Source: Bordetella petrii (GTDB lineage Bacteria; Pseudomonadota; Gammaproteobacteria; Burkholderiales; Burkholderiaceae_B). Taken from it: DNA of 64,000 bases. The notes beneath the pieces were generated by a model, which did not search any database, was not told where the DNA came from, and worked only from the letters and a program-made list of their open reading frames with translations. The position numbers and the translations under genes are program-made. This document shows, piece by piece, positions 26,359-34,321 of this stretch (its first letter is position 1; the number at the start of each line of letters is the position of its first letter). Location: assembly GCA_017745595.1 (NCBI GenBank), contig WMBV01000010.1, positions 62,001 to 126,000 of the forward strand. The letters are read 5' to 3'.

Positions 26359-26372
26359 CACCATCGATGGTG
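26359..26372. other. Perfect 14-bp palindrome before the Bug gene
   Basis: CACCATCGATGGTG is self-complementary over all 14 bases and ends 11 bases before ATG 26384, touching the ribosome-binding region (GGTGGAGA). It could be an operator or an mRNA hairpin limiting translation. It stands out because the gap is only 59 bases inside an otherwise continuous operon. Confidence 0.45.
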
Positions 26373-26383
26373 GAGACAACGAC

Positions 26384-27364
26384 ATGTACAAAAAAATCCT
26401 GCAGCGCGCGCTGCTGTCCGCGCTTTTGTCGACAGCCTGCATCGCCGGCGCCGCGGCGGCCGCATCCTATCCCGCCCGGCCCATCCGCCTGATCGCGCCT
26501 ATCGCCGTGGGCGGGCTGACCGACACGCTGGCCCGGCTGGTGGCGGCGGGCCTGGCCGACAAGCTGGGCCAGCCCGTCGTGGTGGAAAACAAGCCGGGCG
26601 CCGGCGGCATTATTGGCATGGAAGCGGCGGCCAAGTCGGCCCCGGACGGTTACACCCTGATCCTGGTCTACCAGGGGGTGGCCGCCGTCAATGCCAGCCT
26701 GTATCCGGACCTGCCGTACGATACGCTGCGCGACTTCACGCCGGTTGCCGGCCTGGGCAGCTTCCCGCTGGTGCTCGTCACCAACGCCAAGACGGGCATC
26801 CGTTCCGTCGGCGACCTGATCCAGCGCGCCAAAGACAAGCCCAATGCGCTCAGCTACGCTTCCGCCGGCAATGCGACGACATCGCACCTGACCATGGAAC
26901 TCTTCAAGAACGAAGCTGACATCCAGGCCATGCACGTGCCCTACAAGGGCGAAGGCCCGGCCAACACCGATGTGGCGGGCGGCCAGGTGGACATTGCATT
27001 CTCGTCGCTGGCGTCGGTGGCGCCGTTGATCAAGTCGAACCGCCTCGTGGCCCTGGGCATCGGCACGCCGCGGCGATCGCCCGTCCTGCCTGCAGTGCCG
27101 ACCATCGCCGAGGCCGGTGTGCCCGGTTTCGAGGCCGTGGGCTGGTATGGCCTGCTGGCGCCGGCTGGCACGCCCGCCGGCATCGTCAAGCAGTTGAGCC
27201 AAGCCGTGGCCGACGTACTGAACCAGCCCGCCGTCCGCGAAAAGCTGGACGGGCTGGGCGTGACCGCGAACGCGACCTCGTCCGCGGCGTTCGGCGACCA
27301 GATCCGCTCGGAAACCGACAAATGGAAGAAGGTCATCCAGCAATCGCACATCACCGTGAATTGA
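26384..27364 (+). CDS. Bug-family (TctC-like) periplasmic binding protein
   Basis: A 326-residue tripartite tricarboxylate transporter receptor. It has a signal peptide (cleavage near residue 27, after ...GAAAAA), then the mature start YPARPIRLIAPIAVGGLTD and the family segment [20 protein letters not shown]. Bug proteins bind carboxylates or amides through water-mediated contacts. No TctA/TctB membrane genes are near, which is common for Bug proteins in this family of bacteria. It lies between the acyl-CoA dehydrogenase and CoA-transferase genes, so it may capture the pathway's substrate. Confidence 0.93.
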   Translation: MYKKILQRALLSALLSTACIAGAAAAASYPARPIRLIAPIAVGGLTDTLARLVAAGLADKLGQPVVVENKPGAGGIIGMEAAAKSAPDGYTLILVYQGVAAVNASLYPDLPYDTLRDFTPVAGLGSFPLVLVTNAKTGIRSVGDLIQRAKDKPNALSYASAGNATTSHLTMELFKNEADIQAMHVPYKGEGPANTDVAGGQVDIAFSSLASVAPLIKSNRLVALGIGTPRRSPVLPAVPTIAEAGVPGFEAVGWYGLLAPAGTPAGIVKQLSQAVADVLNQPAVREKLDGLGVTANATSSAAFGDQIRSETDKWKKVIQQSHITVN

Positions 27365-27371
27365 GCATCCT

Positions 27372-28508
27372 ATGTTGAGCAAGGCGTTAACGGGCATCAC
27401 CGTACTGGACTTCAGCCAAGGCATCGCCGGGCCGCACGGCGCCTGCCTGCTGGGCGAGATGGGCGCGGACGTTATCAAGATCGAGCCTCCTGCCGGGGAC
27501 TGGCTGCGCGGCCTGGGCCACCGGCAAGGCGATACCAGCGTCCTGTTCGGCTACTTCAACCGGGGCAAGTCCGGCATCGCACTCGATCTCAAGAGTCCGC
27601 CCGACAAGCAGGTAGCGTTAGACTTGATACGGCGCGCCGATGTCATGATCGAAAGCAACCGGCCCGGCGTGATGCGCAGGCTGGGCTTGGATTACGATGT
27701 GGCGCGCATGCTGAATCCCGGACTGGTCTACCTATCGGTGACAGGCTTCGGCCAACAGGGCCCGCATTGCGGTCTGCCGGCCACCGATGCTGCCATGCAG
27801 GCCTATACCGGATTCTCGTTCGGCGCGGGCGACATGCAAGAACCGGTGCGGGTACGCATTTCCGTGGTCGATATCCTGACCGGCGTGTATGCCAGCAATG
27901 CCGCGCTGGCAGCCCTGATGGGCCGTTCGGGCAATGGGGGGCAGGGGCAGTATATCGACCTGAGCCTCATGCACGGCATCAGCGCGGTGCAGGGGCCCAA
28001 GTACGCCGAACACCAGGCCACCCGGGGAGCGGTCAGCAGGGAGCTCTACGCGGCGATAGGCATCTACAAGACCCAGGACGGCCATGTTGCCCTGAGCGCC
28101 ATGCGCGATCAGCAAGTTACCGACTTCATCAAGCTGATCGGCCGAGCCGATGTGCTGGAAGATGGCGTTTACGCGACACAGCGGGATCGCCACGAGAACC
28201 AGGACGCGTTGCGGGCCCTGATCCAGGCGGAATTGCTCAAACGGCCGACGTCGCATTGGATAGACGCGGCGCGGCGGATCGACTTGATCTGCCAGCCGGT
28301 GCAGAACTATGCCGACTTCCGGCGCGACCCTCAGGTACTTGCCTACGAAATATTCCAGGAGATGGACCTGGGCTATGACAGTCCGCTGCCGGTGGTGCGC
28401 ATGCCTGGCATGGCGCCCACTGAAACCCGCCTGGAACCGCCCCCGCGCCTGGGGGGCGATACCGCGGAAGTGCTGCGGCGCTTCGGAGTTCGCCATCGCG
28501 AGTTATAG
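27372..28508 (+). CDS. CaiB/BaiF family (class III) CoA-transferase
   Basis: Transfers CoA between two carboxylates. 378 residues in the interlaced-dimer fold: VLDFSQGIAGPHGACLLGEMGADVIKIE at the N-terminus and the catalytic aspartate in SVVDILTGVYA. It ends the operon, seven bases after the Bug gene, and would activate the imported acid without ATP, complementing or replacing a ligase. A stem-loop follows before the convergent reductase gene. Confidence 0.92.
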   Translation: MLSKALTGITVLDFSQGIAGPHGACLLGEMGADVIKIEPPAGDWLRGLGHRQGDTSVLFGYFNRGKSGIALDLKSPPDKQVALDLIRRADVMIESNRPGVMRRLGLDYDVARMLNPGLVYLSVTGFGQQGPHCGLPATDAAMQAYTGFSFGAGDMQEPVRVRISVVDILTGVYASNAALAALMGRSGNGGQGQYIDLSLMHGISAVQGPKYAEHQATRGAVSRELYAAIGIYKTQDGHVALSAMRDQQVTDFIKLIGRADVLEDGVYATQRDRHENQDALRALIQAELLKRPTSHWIDAARRIDLICQPVQNYADFRRDPQVLAYEIFQEMDLGYDSPLPVVRMPGMAPTETRLEPPPRLGGDTAEVLRRFGVRHREL

Positions 28509-28512
28509 CGCC

Positions 28513-28537
28513 GCGCACCGCATCGGGCACGGTGCGC
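28513..28537. terminator. Stem-loop between convergent genes
   Basis: A perfect 8-bp stem GCGCACCG / CGGTGCGC with a 9-base loop fills the 29-base gap between the CaiB stop and the reductase stop. There is no T-tract, so intrinsic termination is uncertain; position between convergent genes suggests a bidirectional transcript end. Confidence 0.5.
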
Positions 28538-29650
28538 TCAGGCCAGCGCCGGGTAATCCACGTAGCCCTTGGCCCCGCCGCCGTAGAACGTGCCCTTGTC
28601 GGGTTCGTTCAGCGGGCCCTGTTCGCGCAGCCGGCGGACCAGGTCGGGGTTGGCGATGAACGGCTTGCCGAAGGCCACCAGGTCGGCCTGGCCCGTTTCG
28701 ATGTTGCGCTCGGCCAGGTTGGCGTTGTAGTCGTTATTGACCATCCAGGCGCCTTTGCCGCCGGCCTGGCGATAAGCCTGGCGCAGCGCGGCGTAGTCGA
28801 AAGGCTGGTCGCCCTGCTGGAAGTCGCGCGCGCCGCCGGTGGCGCCTTCGATCACGTGCACATAGGCCAGCCCGTAATCGGCCAGTTTGCGCGCCACGTA
28901 CTCGAACAAGGGCTGGGGATGCGGATCGCTGGAGTCGTTGGCCGGCGTGACGGGCGAAAGGCGGATGGCCGCGCGGCCCGCGCCGATCTCGCCGGTGATC
29001 GCGTCCATCACCTCTACCAGCAGGCGGGCGCGGTTTTCGATGCTGCCGCCATAGGCATCGGTGCGCCGGTTGCTGCCCGAGCGCAGGAACTGATCCAGCA
29101 GATAACCGTTGGCGGCATGCAGTTCCACGCCGTCGAAGCCCACGTCGATGGCCGCGCGCGCGGCGCGGCGATAGTCTTCGACGATGCCGGGCAGTTCATC
29201 CAGCTGCAGCGCGCGGGGCTCGGACGTGGGAACGAATTCGCCGCTGCCGTCTTCATGCACCAGATACGTCTTGGCATTGGCCTGCACGGCCGAGGGCGCC
29301 ACGGGCGCGCCCTGGCCGGGCTGCAGCGAGGTGTGGGAAATGCGGCCCACGTGCCACAGTTGCACCACGATCTTGCCGCCGGCCGCGTGCACCGCGTCGA
29401 CGACGCGCTTCCAGCCCGCCAGTTGTTCGGCCGAATACAGGCCGGGTACGTCGGCGTAGCCCTGGGCCTGGTGCGTGATGGCGGTGCCTTCGGTAATGAT
29501 CAGGCCCGCCGAGGCGCGCTGCGTGTAATAGGTGACCATCAGATCGGTGGGCACGGCGCGGGGCGCGCGATTGCGGGTAAGCGGCGCCATGACGACGCGA
29601 TTGGCCAATTGCAGATCGCCGGCGGCGATGGGGTCGAATAACGTGGGCAT
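28538..29650 (-). CDS. Old Yellow Enzyme family ene-reductase
   Basis: FMN-dependent NAD(P)H oxidoreductase of 370 residues (NemA/alkene reductase group). Typical features are NRVVMAPLTRNRA near the N-terminus, the substrate-binding His/Asn pair in HAANGYLLDQFLR, GGSIENRARLL and a C-terminal FYGGGAKGYVDYPAL. Family members reduce activated C=C bonds of enones, nitro compounds and maleimides, often in electrophile detoxification. The ArsR-type regulator directly upstream, 36 bases away, is probably co-transcribed and senses the inducer. Confidence 0.93.
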   Translation of the reverse strand: MPTLFDPIAAGDLQLANRVVMAPLTRNRAPRAVPTDLMVTYYTQRASAGLIITEGTAITHQAQGYADVPGLYSAEQLAGWKRVVDAVHAAGGKIVVQLWHVGRISHTSLQPGQGAPVAPSAVQANAKTYLVHEDGSGEFVPTSEPRALQLDELPGIVEDYRRAARAAIDVGFDGVELHAANGYLLDQFLRSGSNRRTDAYGGSIENRARLLVEVMDAITGEIGAGRAAIRLSPVTPANDSSDPHPQPLFEYVARKLADYGLAYVHVIEGATGGARDFQQGDQPFDYAALRQAYRQAGGKGAWMVNNDYNANLAERNIETGQADLVAFGKPFIANPDLVRRLREQGPLNEPDKGTFYGGGAKGYVDYPALA

Positions 29651-29686
29651 GAAAGAAGCTTTAAAAGGGAAGGTGAAGGGCCCGGC

Positions 29687-29980
29687 CTAGATTTCCTGGC
29701 CGAGGGCGTGCAGAAAGGCCGAGATGGTGGTTTCGTTGCGCTTGTAGAAAATCCATTGGCCGATGCGCCGCGTGGTGACCAGTTCCGCGCGTTGCAGCAC
29801 CGCCAGGTGCGTCGACATGGTCGACTGCGACAGGCCGCAGCGCTCGAACTGGCCCGCGCACACGCCGACATCCAGCGGATGTTCCTGGGTAGAAAAATGC
29901 TTCTCGGGCTCTTTGAGCCATTGGAGAATGTCGCGGCGCACCGGGTTGGCCAGTGCCTTGATAATGAGATCGAGGTCCAT
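29687..29980 (-). CDS. ArsR family transcriptional regulator
   Basis: A 97-residue winged helix-turn-helix protein: LIIKALANPVRRDILQWLKEP at the start and QSTMSTHLAVLQRAELVTTRR as the recognition helix and wing. One cysteine (about C44, in VCAGQFERCG) could serve in thiol or electrophile sensing; no metal-binding ELCVCDL motif is seen. It precedes the ene-reductase gene and probably represses both through the palindrome at 30015-30038. Confidence 0.88.
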   Translation of the reverse strand: MDLDLIIKALANPVRRDILQWLKEPEKHFSTQEHPLDVGVCAGQFERCGLSQSTMSTHLAVLQRAELVTTRRIGQWIFYKRNETTISAFLHALGQEI

Positions 29981-30014
29981 GCGGGCAGAGCGATGAATCG
30001 GATTTTGTCGAATT

Positions 30015-30038
30015 ATATATCTGTAAATCGGGATATAT
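30015..30038. promoter_or_regulatory. Inverted repeat upstream of the ArsR gene
   Basis: ATATATC (30015-30021) and GATATAT (30032-30038) form a 7-bp inverted repeat with a 10-base spacer, 35-58 bases upstream of the ArsR start, in the only AT-rich part of this spacer. Size and place fit an ArsR/SmtB-type operator-promoter. Confidence 0.5.
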
Positions 30039-30081
30039 CAATATTAAGCCGCGCCAGCGGCGCCCGGAGCGCCTTATCTCA

Positions 30082-30115
30082 AGGTGTCTGACACCCTTGA
30101 GGGAGTCAGACACCT
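30082..30115. repeat. GTGTCTGAC hairpin, copy 1
   Basis: Perfect 11-bp arms AGGTGTCTGAC / GTCAGACACCT around a 12-base centre that itself pairs CCC with GGG. It lies 13 bases beyond the stop of the AraC gene (minus strand), so it may act as a transcript-end structure. Seven related copies occur elsewhere in the window. Confidence 0.85.
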
Positions 30116-30127
30116 AGGCGAGGCGGG

Positions 30128-30946
30128 TCAGGGGGCGCCCGCGTGGCCCTCGCGCAGGTAGGCCTGCGGCGGGGAACCCAGCGCGCGCCGGAACATGGCG
30201 CTGAAGGCGCTGGGGCTGCGGTAGCCCAGTTCCGCGGCCACCCGCGCCACGGGCTGGCCCAGCGACAGGCGCCGCAGCGCGTCGGCCAGCCGCACCTGCT
30301 GCACCCATTGGCGGTAGTTCAGGCCCAGTTCGGCCTGGAACAGGCGGATCAGGGTGCGGCCGCTGGCGCCCACCTCGTCGCCCCAGTCGTCCACGGTGCG
30401 GGCCAGGCCCGGCTGGGCCAGGATCGCGCGGCAGACGGTCTGCAGGCGGCGATCATGCGGCCAGGGGATTTGCATGGGAATGACCGGCGCCGTGCCCAGT
30501 TCGGCCAGCAACAGGGCGGCGATCTGCCCGCCGCGGCCTTCCAGCGCGTATTCGATGGGCTCGGCCGCCAGCGCCAGGATCAATTCCCGCAGCAGGCCCG
30601 ATACCTCGACCACCTGGCAGCGATCCCAGAGCGTACGCGCCGCGCTGGCATGCACATACAGCGTGCGCATCAGCACGGTGCCCACCATCTGGATGCCGTG
30701 GATGGTGTCGGGCGGCACCCAGAGCGCGCGCAGCGGCGGCAGGGTCCAGAAGCCATCGGGCGTGCTGACGCGCATCACGCCTTCGATGGCATAGACCAGC
30801 TGGCCGCGCGGATGGCTGTGCGGGCCGGTGGTATCGCTGGGCACGAAATCCTTGGCCATGGCGGTGACCAGGCGCGGCACGTGCTGGTAGTCGTCGGCAA
30901 TGCGGCTGCGGGCGGGATCGGGCGGGGCAATCAGGCGGCGGGGCAT
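30128..30946 (-). CDS. AraC family transcriptional regulator
   Basis: 272 residues. An N-terminal cupin-like sensing domain (HSHPRGQLVYAIEGVMRV and LWVPPDTIHGIQM) is followed by a C-terminal pair of helix-turn-helices (LGLNYRQWVQQVRLADALRRL and VARVAAELGYRSPSAFSAMF). ATG 30946 begins the family; the open frame continues upstream without support. It is divergent from the Fsr-like exporter at 31078, its probable target. Confidence 0.9.
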   Translation of the reverse strand: MPRRLIAPPDPARSRIADDYQHVPRLVTAMAKDFVPSDTTGPHSHPRGQLVYAIEGVMRVSTPDGFWTLPPLRALWVPPDTIHGIQMVGTVLMRTLYVHASAARTLWDRCQVVEVSGLLRELILALAAEPIEYALEGRGGQIAALLLAELGTAPVIPMQIPWPHDRRLQTVCRAILAQPGLARTVDDWGDEVGASGRTLIRLFQAELGLNYRQWVQQVRLADALRRLSLGQPVARVAAELGYRSPSAFSAMFRRALGSPPQAYLREGHAGAP

Positions 30947-31077
30947 GCGTAGGGAGCTTATGTCATTTTGGCGACGAAAATTGGCACTTCCGCGCCTCAA
31001 GGACTTTATACACTGATTGTTTCGCCCTACGGGTTCCCCCTGGTTCTGGTTGCCATTCCGATATCCGCTGCTACGCC

Positions 31078-32349
31078 ATGACTCCCACGCCTGCCGCCGG
31101 CCCCGCGCCCGCCGCTTCATCGACCACCGCTTTCAAGGTATTGGGCGCCATCAGCGTGGCCCACATGATGAACGACATGATCCAGTCGATCTTGTTGGCC
31201 ATCTATCCCATGCTGAAGGATTCGTTCAGCCTGAGTTTCGCCCAGATCGGCCTGATCACGCTGACCTACCAGATCGCCGCGTCGCTGCTGCAGCCCTGCA
31301 TCGGCCTGTATACCGACAAGCGGCCCACCAAGTATTCGCTGCCGGTGGGCATGGGTTTCACGCTGGTGGGCCTGCTGCTGCTGGCTTTCGCGTCTTCGCT
31401 GCCCTATCTGCTGGTGGCGGCCGCGCTGGTGGGGACCGGCTCATCGGTGTTTCACCCCGAATCGTCGCGCGTGGCCCGCATGGCCTCGGGCGGGCGCCAT
31501 GGCCTGGCGCAGTCGCTGTTCCAGGTGGGCGGCAACGTCGGCTCGGCCCTGGGGCCGCTGCTGGCGGCGCTGTTCATCATTCCGCATGGGCAGACCAGCG
31601 TGGCCTGGTTTTCGCTGGCGGCCCTGTTCGGCATCATCGTGCTGATCGGCATCGGCCGCTGGTATGGCGCCAATCGCGCGCTGCTCAAGCCCAAGCCGCG
31701 CGCGGCGGGCGACGCCGAGCCGCTGGGGCGCCGCAAAGTGCTGTGGGCCCTGAGCATTCTGGGGGTGCTGATTTTTTCCAAGTACTTCTATCTGGCCAGC
31801 CTGAACAGCTATTTCACGTTCTACCTGATGGACAAGTTCGACTTGTCGGTGCGCTCCGCGCAGCTGTACCTGTTCCTGTTCCTGGCGGCGGTGGCGTTCG
31901 GCACCGTGGCGGGCGGCCCGGTGGGCGACCGTATCGGGCGCAAGATCGTGATCTGGGTGTCCATCCTGGGCGTCGCGCCCTTTACCTTGATGCTGCCGCA
32001 CGCCAACCTGTTCTGGACGGGCGTGCTGGTGGTGGTGATCGGGGTGGTGCTGGCCTCGGCCTTTTCGGCCATCGTGGTGTACGCCCAGGAACTGGTGCCC
32101 GGCAAGGTGGGCATGATTGCCGGCCTGTTCTTCGGGTTCGCGTTCGGCATGGGCGGCCTGGGCGCCGCGGCGCTGGGCAAGCTGGCCGACGTGACGAGCA
32201 TCGCCTTCGTGTACCAGGTGTGCGCCTACCTGCCGCTGCTGGGCATCGTGGCCTTCCTGCTGCCCGATATCGAGCGCAAGAAGCCGCGGCCGGCCGGGTT
32301 GGTGTTAAGCCCGCAAATGGGGGGCAGCGAAACCCGGTTGGACAAATAG
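31078..32349 (+). CDS. MFS exporter, fosmidomycin resistance (Fsr)-like
   Basis: A 423-residue major facilitator with about 12 hydrophobic segments. Characteristic Fsr stretches are VAHMMNDMIQSILLAIYPML near residue 30 and GTGSSVFHPESSRVARMASGG near 125, then GLAQSLFQVGGNVGSALGPLL. E. coli Fsr is a proton-driven exporter that confers fosmidomycin resistance; natural substrates are uncertain. The divergent AraC gene is the likely regulator. The promoter of the downstream tRNA lies partly inside the last codons. Confidence 0.9.
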   Translation: MTPTPAAGPAPAASSTTAFKVLGAISVAHMMNDMIQSILLAIYPMLKDSFSLSFAQIGLITLTYQIAASLLQPCIGLYTDKRPTKYSLPVGMGFTLVGLLLLAFASSLPYLLVAAALVGTGSSVFHPESSRVARMASGGRHGLAQSLFQVGGNVGSALGPLLAALFIIPHGQTSVAWFSLAALFGIIVLIGIGRWYGANRALLKPKPRAAGDAEPLGRRKVLWALSILGVLIFSKYFYLASLNSYFTFYLMDKFDLSVRSAQLYLFLFLAAVAFGTVAGGPVGDRIGRKIVIWVSILGVAPFTLMLPHANLFWTGVLVVVIGVVLASAFSAIVVYAQELVPGKVGMIAGLFFGFAFGMGGLGAAALGKLADVTSIAFVYQVCAYLPLLGIVAFLLPDIERKKPRPAGLVLSPQMGGSETRLDK

Positions 32350-32366
32350 AATTTGTCCGCTATAAT
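32338..32366 (+). promoter_or_regulatory. tRNA-Arg promoter
   Basis: TATAAT at 32361-32366 is a perfect -10, 16 bases before the tRNA 5' end. TTGGAC at 32338-32343 is a possible -35 with a 17-base spacer, lying in the last codons of the MFS gene. Confidence 0.65.
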
Positions 32367-32381
32367 TTCGCCTCTTTACCA

Positions 32382-32458
32382 GCGCCCGTAGCTCAGTTGG
32401 ATAGAGTACTTGGCTACGAACCAAGGGGTCGTGGGTTCGAATCCTGCCGGGCGCGCCA
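32382..32458 (+). tRNA. tRNA-Arg (anticodon ACG)
   Basis: 77 bases with CCA encoded. The acceptor stem GCGCCCG / CGGGCGC pairs fully. The D-arm is TAGCTCAGTTGGATAGAGTA, the anticodon stem CTTGG / CCAAG encloses CTACGAA with anticodon ACG at 32416-32418, and the T-arm is GTGGGTTCGAATCCTGC. A34 is expected to be converted to inosine by TadA. It has its own promoter and terminator. Confidence 0.97.
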
Positions 32459-32463
32459 AATTC

Positions 32464-32499
32464 AAAAAGGGTCTCCATTGCGAGGCCCTTTTTCTTTTT
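32464..32499 (+). terminator. Intrinsic terminator of the tRNA-Arg gene
   Basis: AAAAAGGGTCTC pairs with GAGGCCCTTTTT (12 pairs, one G-T wobble) around a 6-base loop, followed by a second run of T. It starts five bases after the CCA end. Confidence 0.85.
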
Positions 32500-32561
32500 C
32501 GGCCGGTATGTGTGGCCGGCATATGCGGCCGGCATGGCATTCGTGTAACTGTATGTATTCA

Positions 32562-32592
32562 GGTGTCCGGCTCCCGCAGGGTGCCGGACACC
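32562..32592. repeat. GTGTC hairpin, diverged copy 2a
   Basis: Arms GGTGTCCGGC / GCCGGACACC are perfect complements. Two symmetric changes (T to C and A to G) from the common GGTGTCTGAC arm keep the pairing, which is compensatory and suggests the stem structure matters. Confidence 0.75.
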
Positions 32593-32635
32593 GAGGTGTG
32601 TAGCGGCAGCTCGGACTGCGGTTTCTCAACCTTGC

Positions 32636-32666
32636 GGTGTCTGACACCCTGCGGGAGTCAGACACC
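32636..32666. repeat. GTGTCTGAC hairpin, copy 2b
   Basis: Arms GGTGTCTGAC / GTCAGACACC, perfect 10 bp, loop ACCCTGCGGGA. It lies 20 bases past the stop of the minus-strand acyl-CoA ligase gene. Confidence 0.85.
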
Positions 32667-32685
32667 TGGGCCGGGGGGCGCCGGG

Positions 32686-34314
32686 CTAGCGTTTGAGCTT
32701 GTAGCCCGCAGCCTCGCGGTCCCACGTTTCGGGGGCCAGGCCGGCGTCGAGCAGCTTGTATTTCTCTATTTTTCCGGCCGGATTGCGCGGCAATACGTCG
32801 ATGAATTCGATGTAGCGCGGCATCATGAAATGGGGCATGCGCCCTTGAAGCCAATCCATCAGCGCAAGCGCCTCGAGGCTGCCGCCGGCCTTGCGCGCCA
32901 CCACAATGCGCACGTCGTCTTCACCCTCGCGCGCCGGATGCGCCAGGGCCGCGCAGTCGCCGACCTCGGGATGGGTTGAGACGATGGCCTCCACCTCGGC
33001 GGGCGAAATGTTTTCGCCGCGCCGGCGGATACGTTCCTTGGCGCGGGAAACGAAGTAGTAGTAGTCGTCCGCGTCGCGGCGGGCATAGTCGCCGGAATGA
33101 AACCAAAGGTCCCGCATCACGCGCAGGGTTTCCACCGGCTTATTGAGATAGCCGTCCATCATGATGGCCGGCAGCTTCGGCCGGAGCACCACCTCGCCGA
33201 CCTGTCCCACGGGCACCTCCTGGCCCAGCTCGTCGACGAGCTTGGATTCCCAGTCCGGGTGCGTGCGGCCGCAACTGCCTTCGCGGCGCGCCTCGCCGTA
33301 GGGCGTGTAGTGCGTCAGCCCGACCTCGGTCATGCCGTAGGCCTCGGCCAATCGCACGCCGAAGCGGCTCTCGAACTCCGCGTCGTAACCGGAGTTGTAC
33401 ATCACGCGCACGCGATGCGCGCGATCGTATTCTCCGGGCGGCTGCGCCTTCAGCATGTTGGGCAACGTAAAGATGGTATGCGCCACCGTGGCGCCGCATT
33501 CGGTCGCCTGCTTCCAGAACTGGCTCGCGCTGAATCGCCGGGCCAGGTTGTATTCCGCGCCCACCATCAGGCAAGGCAAGGCGCCAAGGCGGCTGGCCAG
33601 GCCATGAAAAAGGGGCAGGGGCGTAAAAAGCACGTCTTCGCGCTGCAGGTTTACTGCTCGCAGAAATACGCAACTGGCACTGAAATAATGTCCATTCGGC
33701 ACCACTGCCCCCTTGGAAGGGCCGGTCGTTCCGGACGTGTACATGATGCTGTGTTCGTCGCGATAGGTCTGCGCGATCTCGGGATCGGGCAACCCGGCGG
33801 CAGAGCGCGCCGCAATTTCCGCAAAGGACAGCAGTGATGGCCCGCCTTTGCCGAGCGTGCCTGATTCCACCCCGTCGATCACCAGCACAAAGCGCAACTT
33901 GGCCAGGCGCTCCGGCGAAAGCGACTCGACGACCGGCAGCAGGTCTCGCGTGGTGACCAAGGCGCGAACGTCGGCGTCGTTCGCGACATACTCCAGTAGA
34001 TATTGGGTATAGCTGGGATTGATGGGTACGGTGACCCCACCGATCAGGTTCACGCCGTACCAGCAGAAAATGAATTCGGGCAGGTTGGGAACAAACAGGC
34101 CCAGGCGCTCGCCCTTGGCGAAACCCGCTTCCTTGAAGGCGCAGGCCAGGCTACGCGCCGTGGAGAGCGTCTGGCCGAATGTCCAGCTTTGCTCTTCGAA
34201 CCGCAGATAGGTGCGGTCGGCATCGATCGCGGCCCGGGCCCGCAGCACCGGCCCGAGCACCCGCTGCTCCAGAGGAATGAAATGGATGGTATTGAAATCA
34301 ATGGGCGTGGTCAT
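32686..34314 (-). CDS. AMP-forming acyl-CoA ligase (carnitine/crotonobetaine-CoA ligase-like)
   Basis: 542 residues with the ANL motifs IMYTSGTTGPSKGAVVP (about 190), EAYGMTEVGLTHYTPYG, GDYARRDADDYYYFVSRAKE and the catalytic lysine NPAGKIEKYK. Motif spacing resembles CaiC-type ligases. It is the last gene of the minus-strand operon that starts with the fused CaiB protein, eight bases after the Bug gene. The operon thus has both an ATP-dependent ligase and a CoA-transferase. Confidence 0.9.
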   Translation of the reverse strand: MTTPIDFNTIHFIPLEQRVLGPVLRARAAIDADRTYLRFEEQSWTFGQTLSTARSLACAFKEAGFAKGERLGLFVPNLPEFIFCWYGVNLIGGVTVPINPSYTQYLLEYVANDADVRALVTTRDLLPVVESLSPERLAKLRFVLVIDGVESGTLGKGGPSLLSFAEIAARSAAGLPDPEIAQTYRDEHSIMYTSGTTGPSKGAVVPNGHYFSASCVFLRAVNLQREDVLFTPLPLFHGLASRLGALPCLMVGAEYNLARRFSASQFWKQATECGATVAHTIFTLPNMLKAQPPGEYDRAHRVRVMYNSGYDAEFESRFGVRLAEAYGMTEVGLTHYTPYGEARREGSCGRTHPDWESKLVDELGQEVPVGQVGEVVLRPKLPAIMMDGYLNKPVETLRVMRDLWFHSGDYARRDADDYYYFVSRAKERIRRRGENISPAEVEAIVSTHPEVGDCAALAHPAREGEDDVRIVVARKAGGSLEALALMDWLQGRMPHFMMPRYIEFIDVLPRNPAGKIEKYKLLDAGLAPETWDREAAGYKLKR

Positions 34315-34321
34315 TGCGATA

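Larger units (their letters stand above)
32500..32685. other. Non-coding spacer with two repeat hairpins
   Basis: The gap between the MFS gene and the convergent acyl-CoA ligase gene is 336 bases. Its left part holds the tRNA unit. This right part holds only the two GTGTC hairpins (32562-32592 and 32636-32666); I see no credible gene and no integrase or obvious duplicated tRNA 3' end. Confidence 0.7.

Noticed and set aside
24660-26465. 601-codon minus-strand open frame opposite MaoC, acyl-CoA dehydrogenase and the Bug start
   Set aside because: It spans three real genes on the other strand and its translation is low-complexity His/Arg/Asp-rich.
32382-32685. tRNA-Arg as an integration site for a genomic island
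   Set aside because: No integrase gene and no duplicated tRNA 3' segment visible in the window; the downstream genes have the same base composition as the rest.
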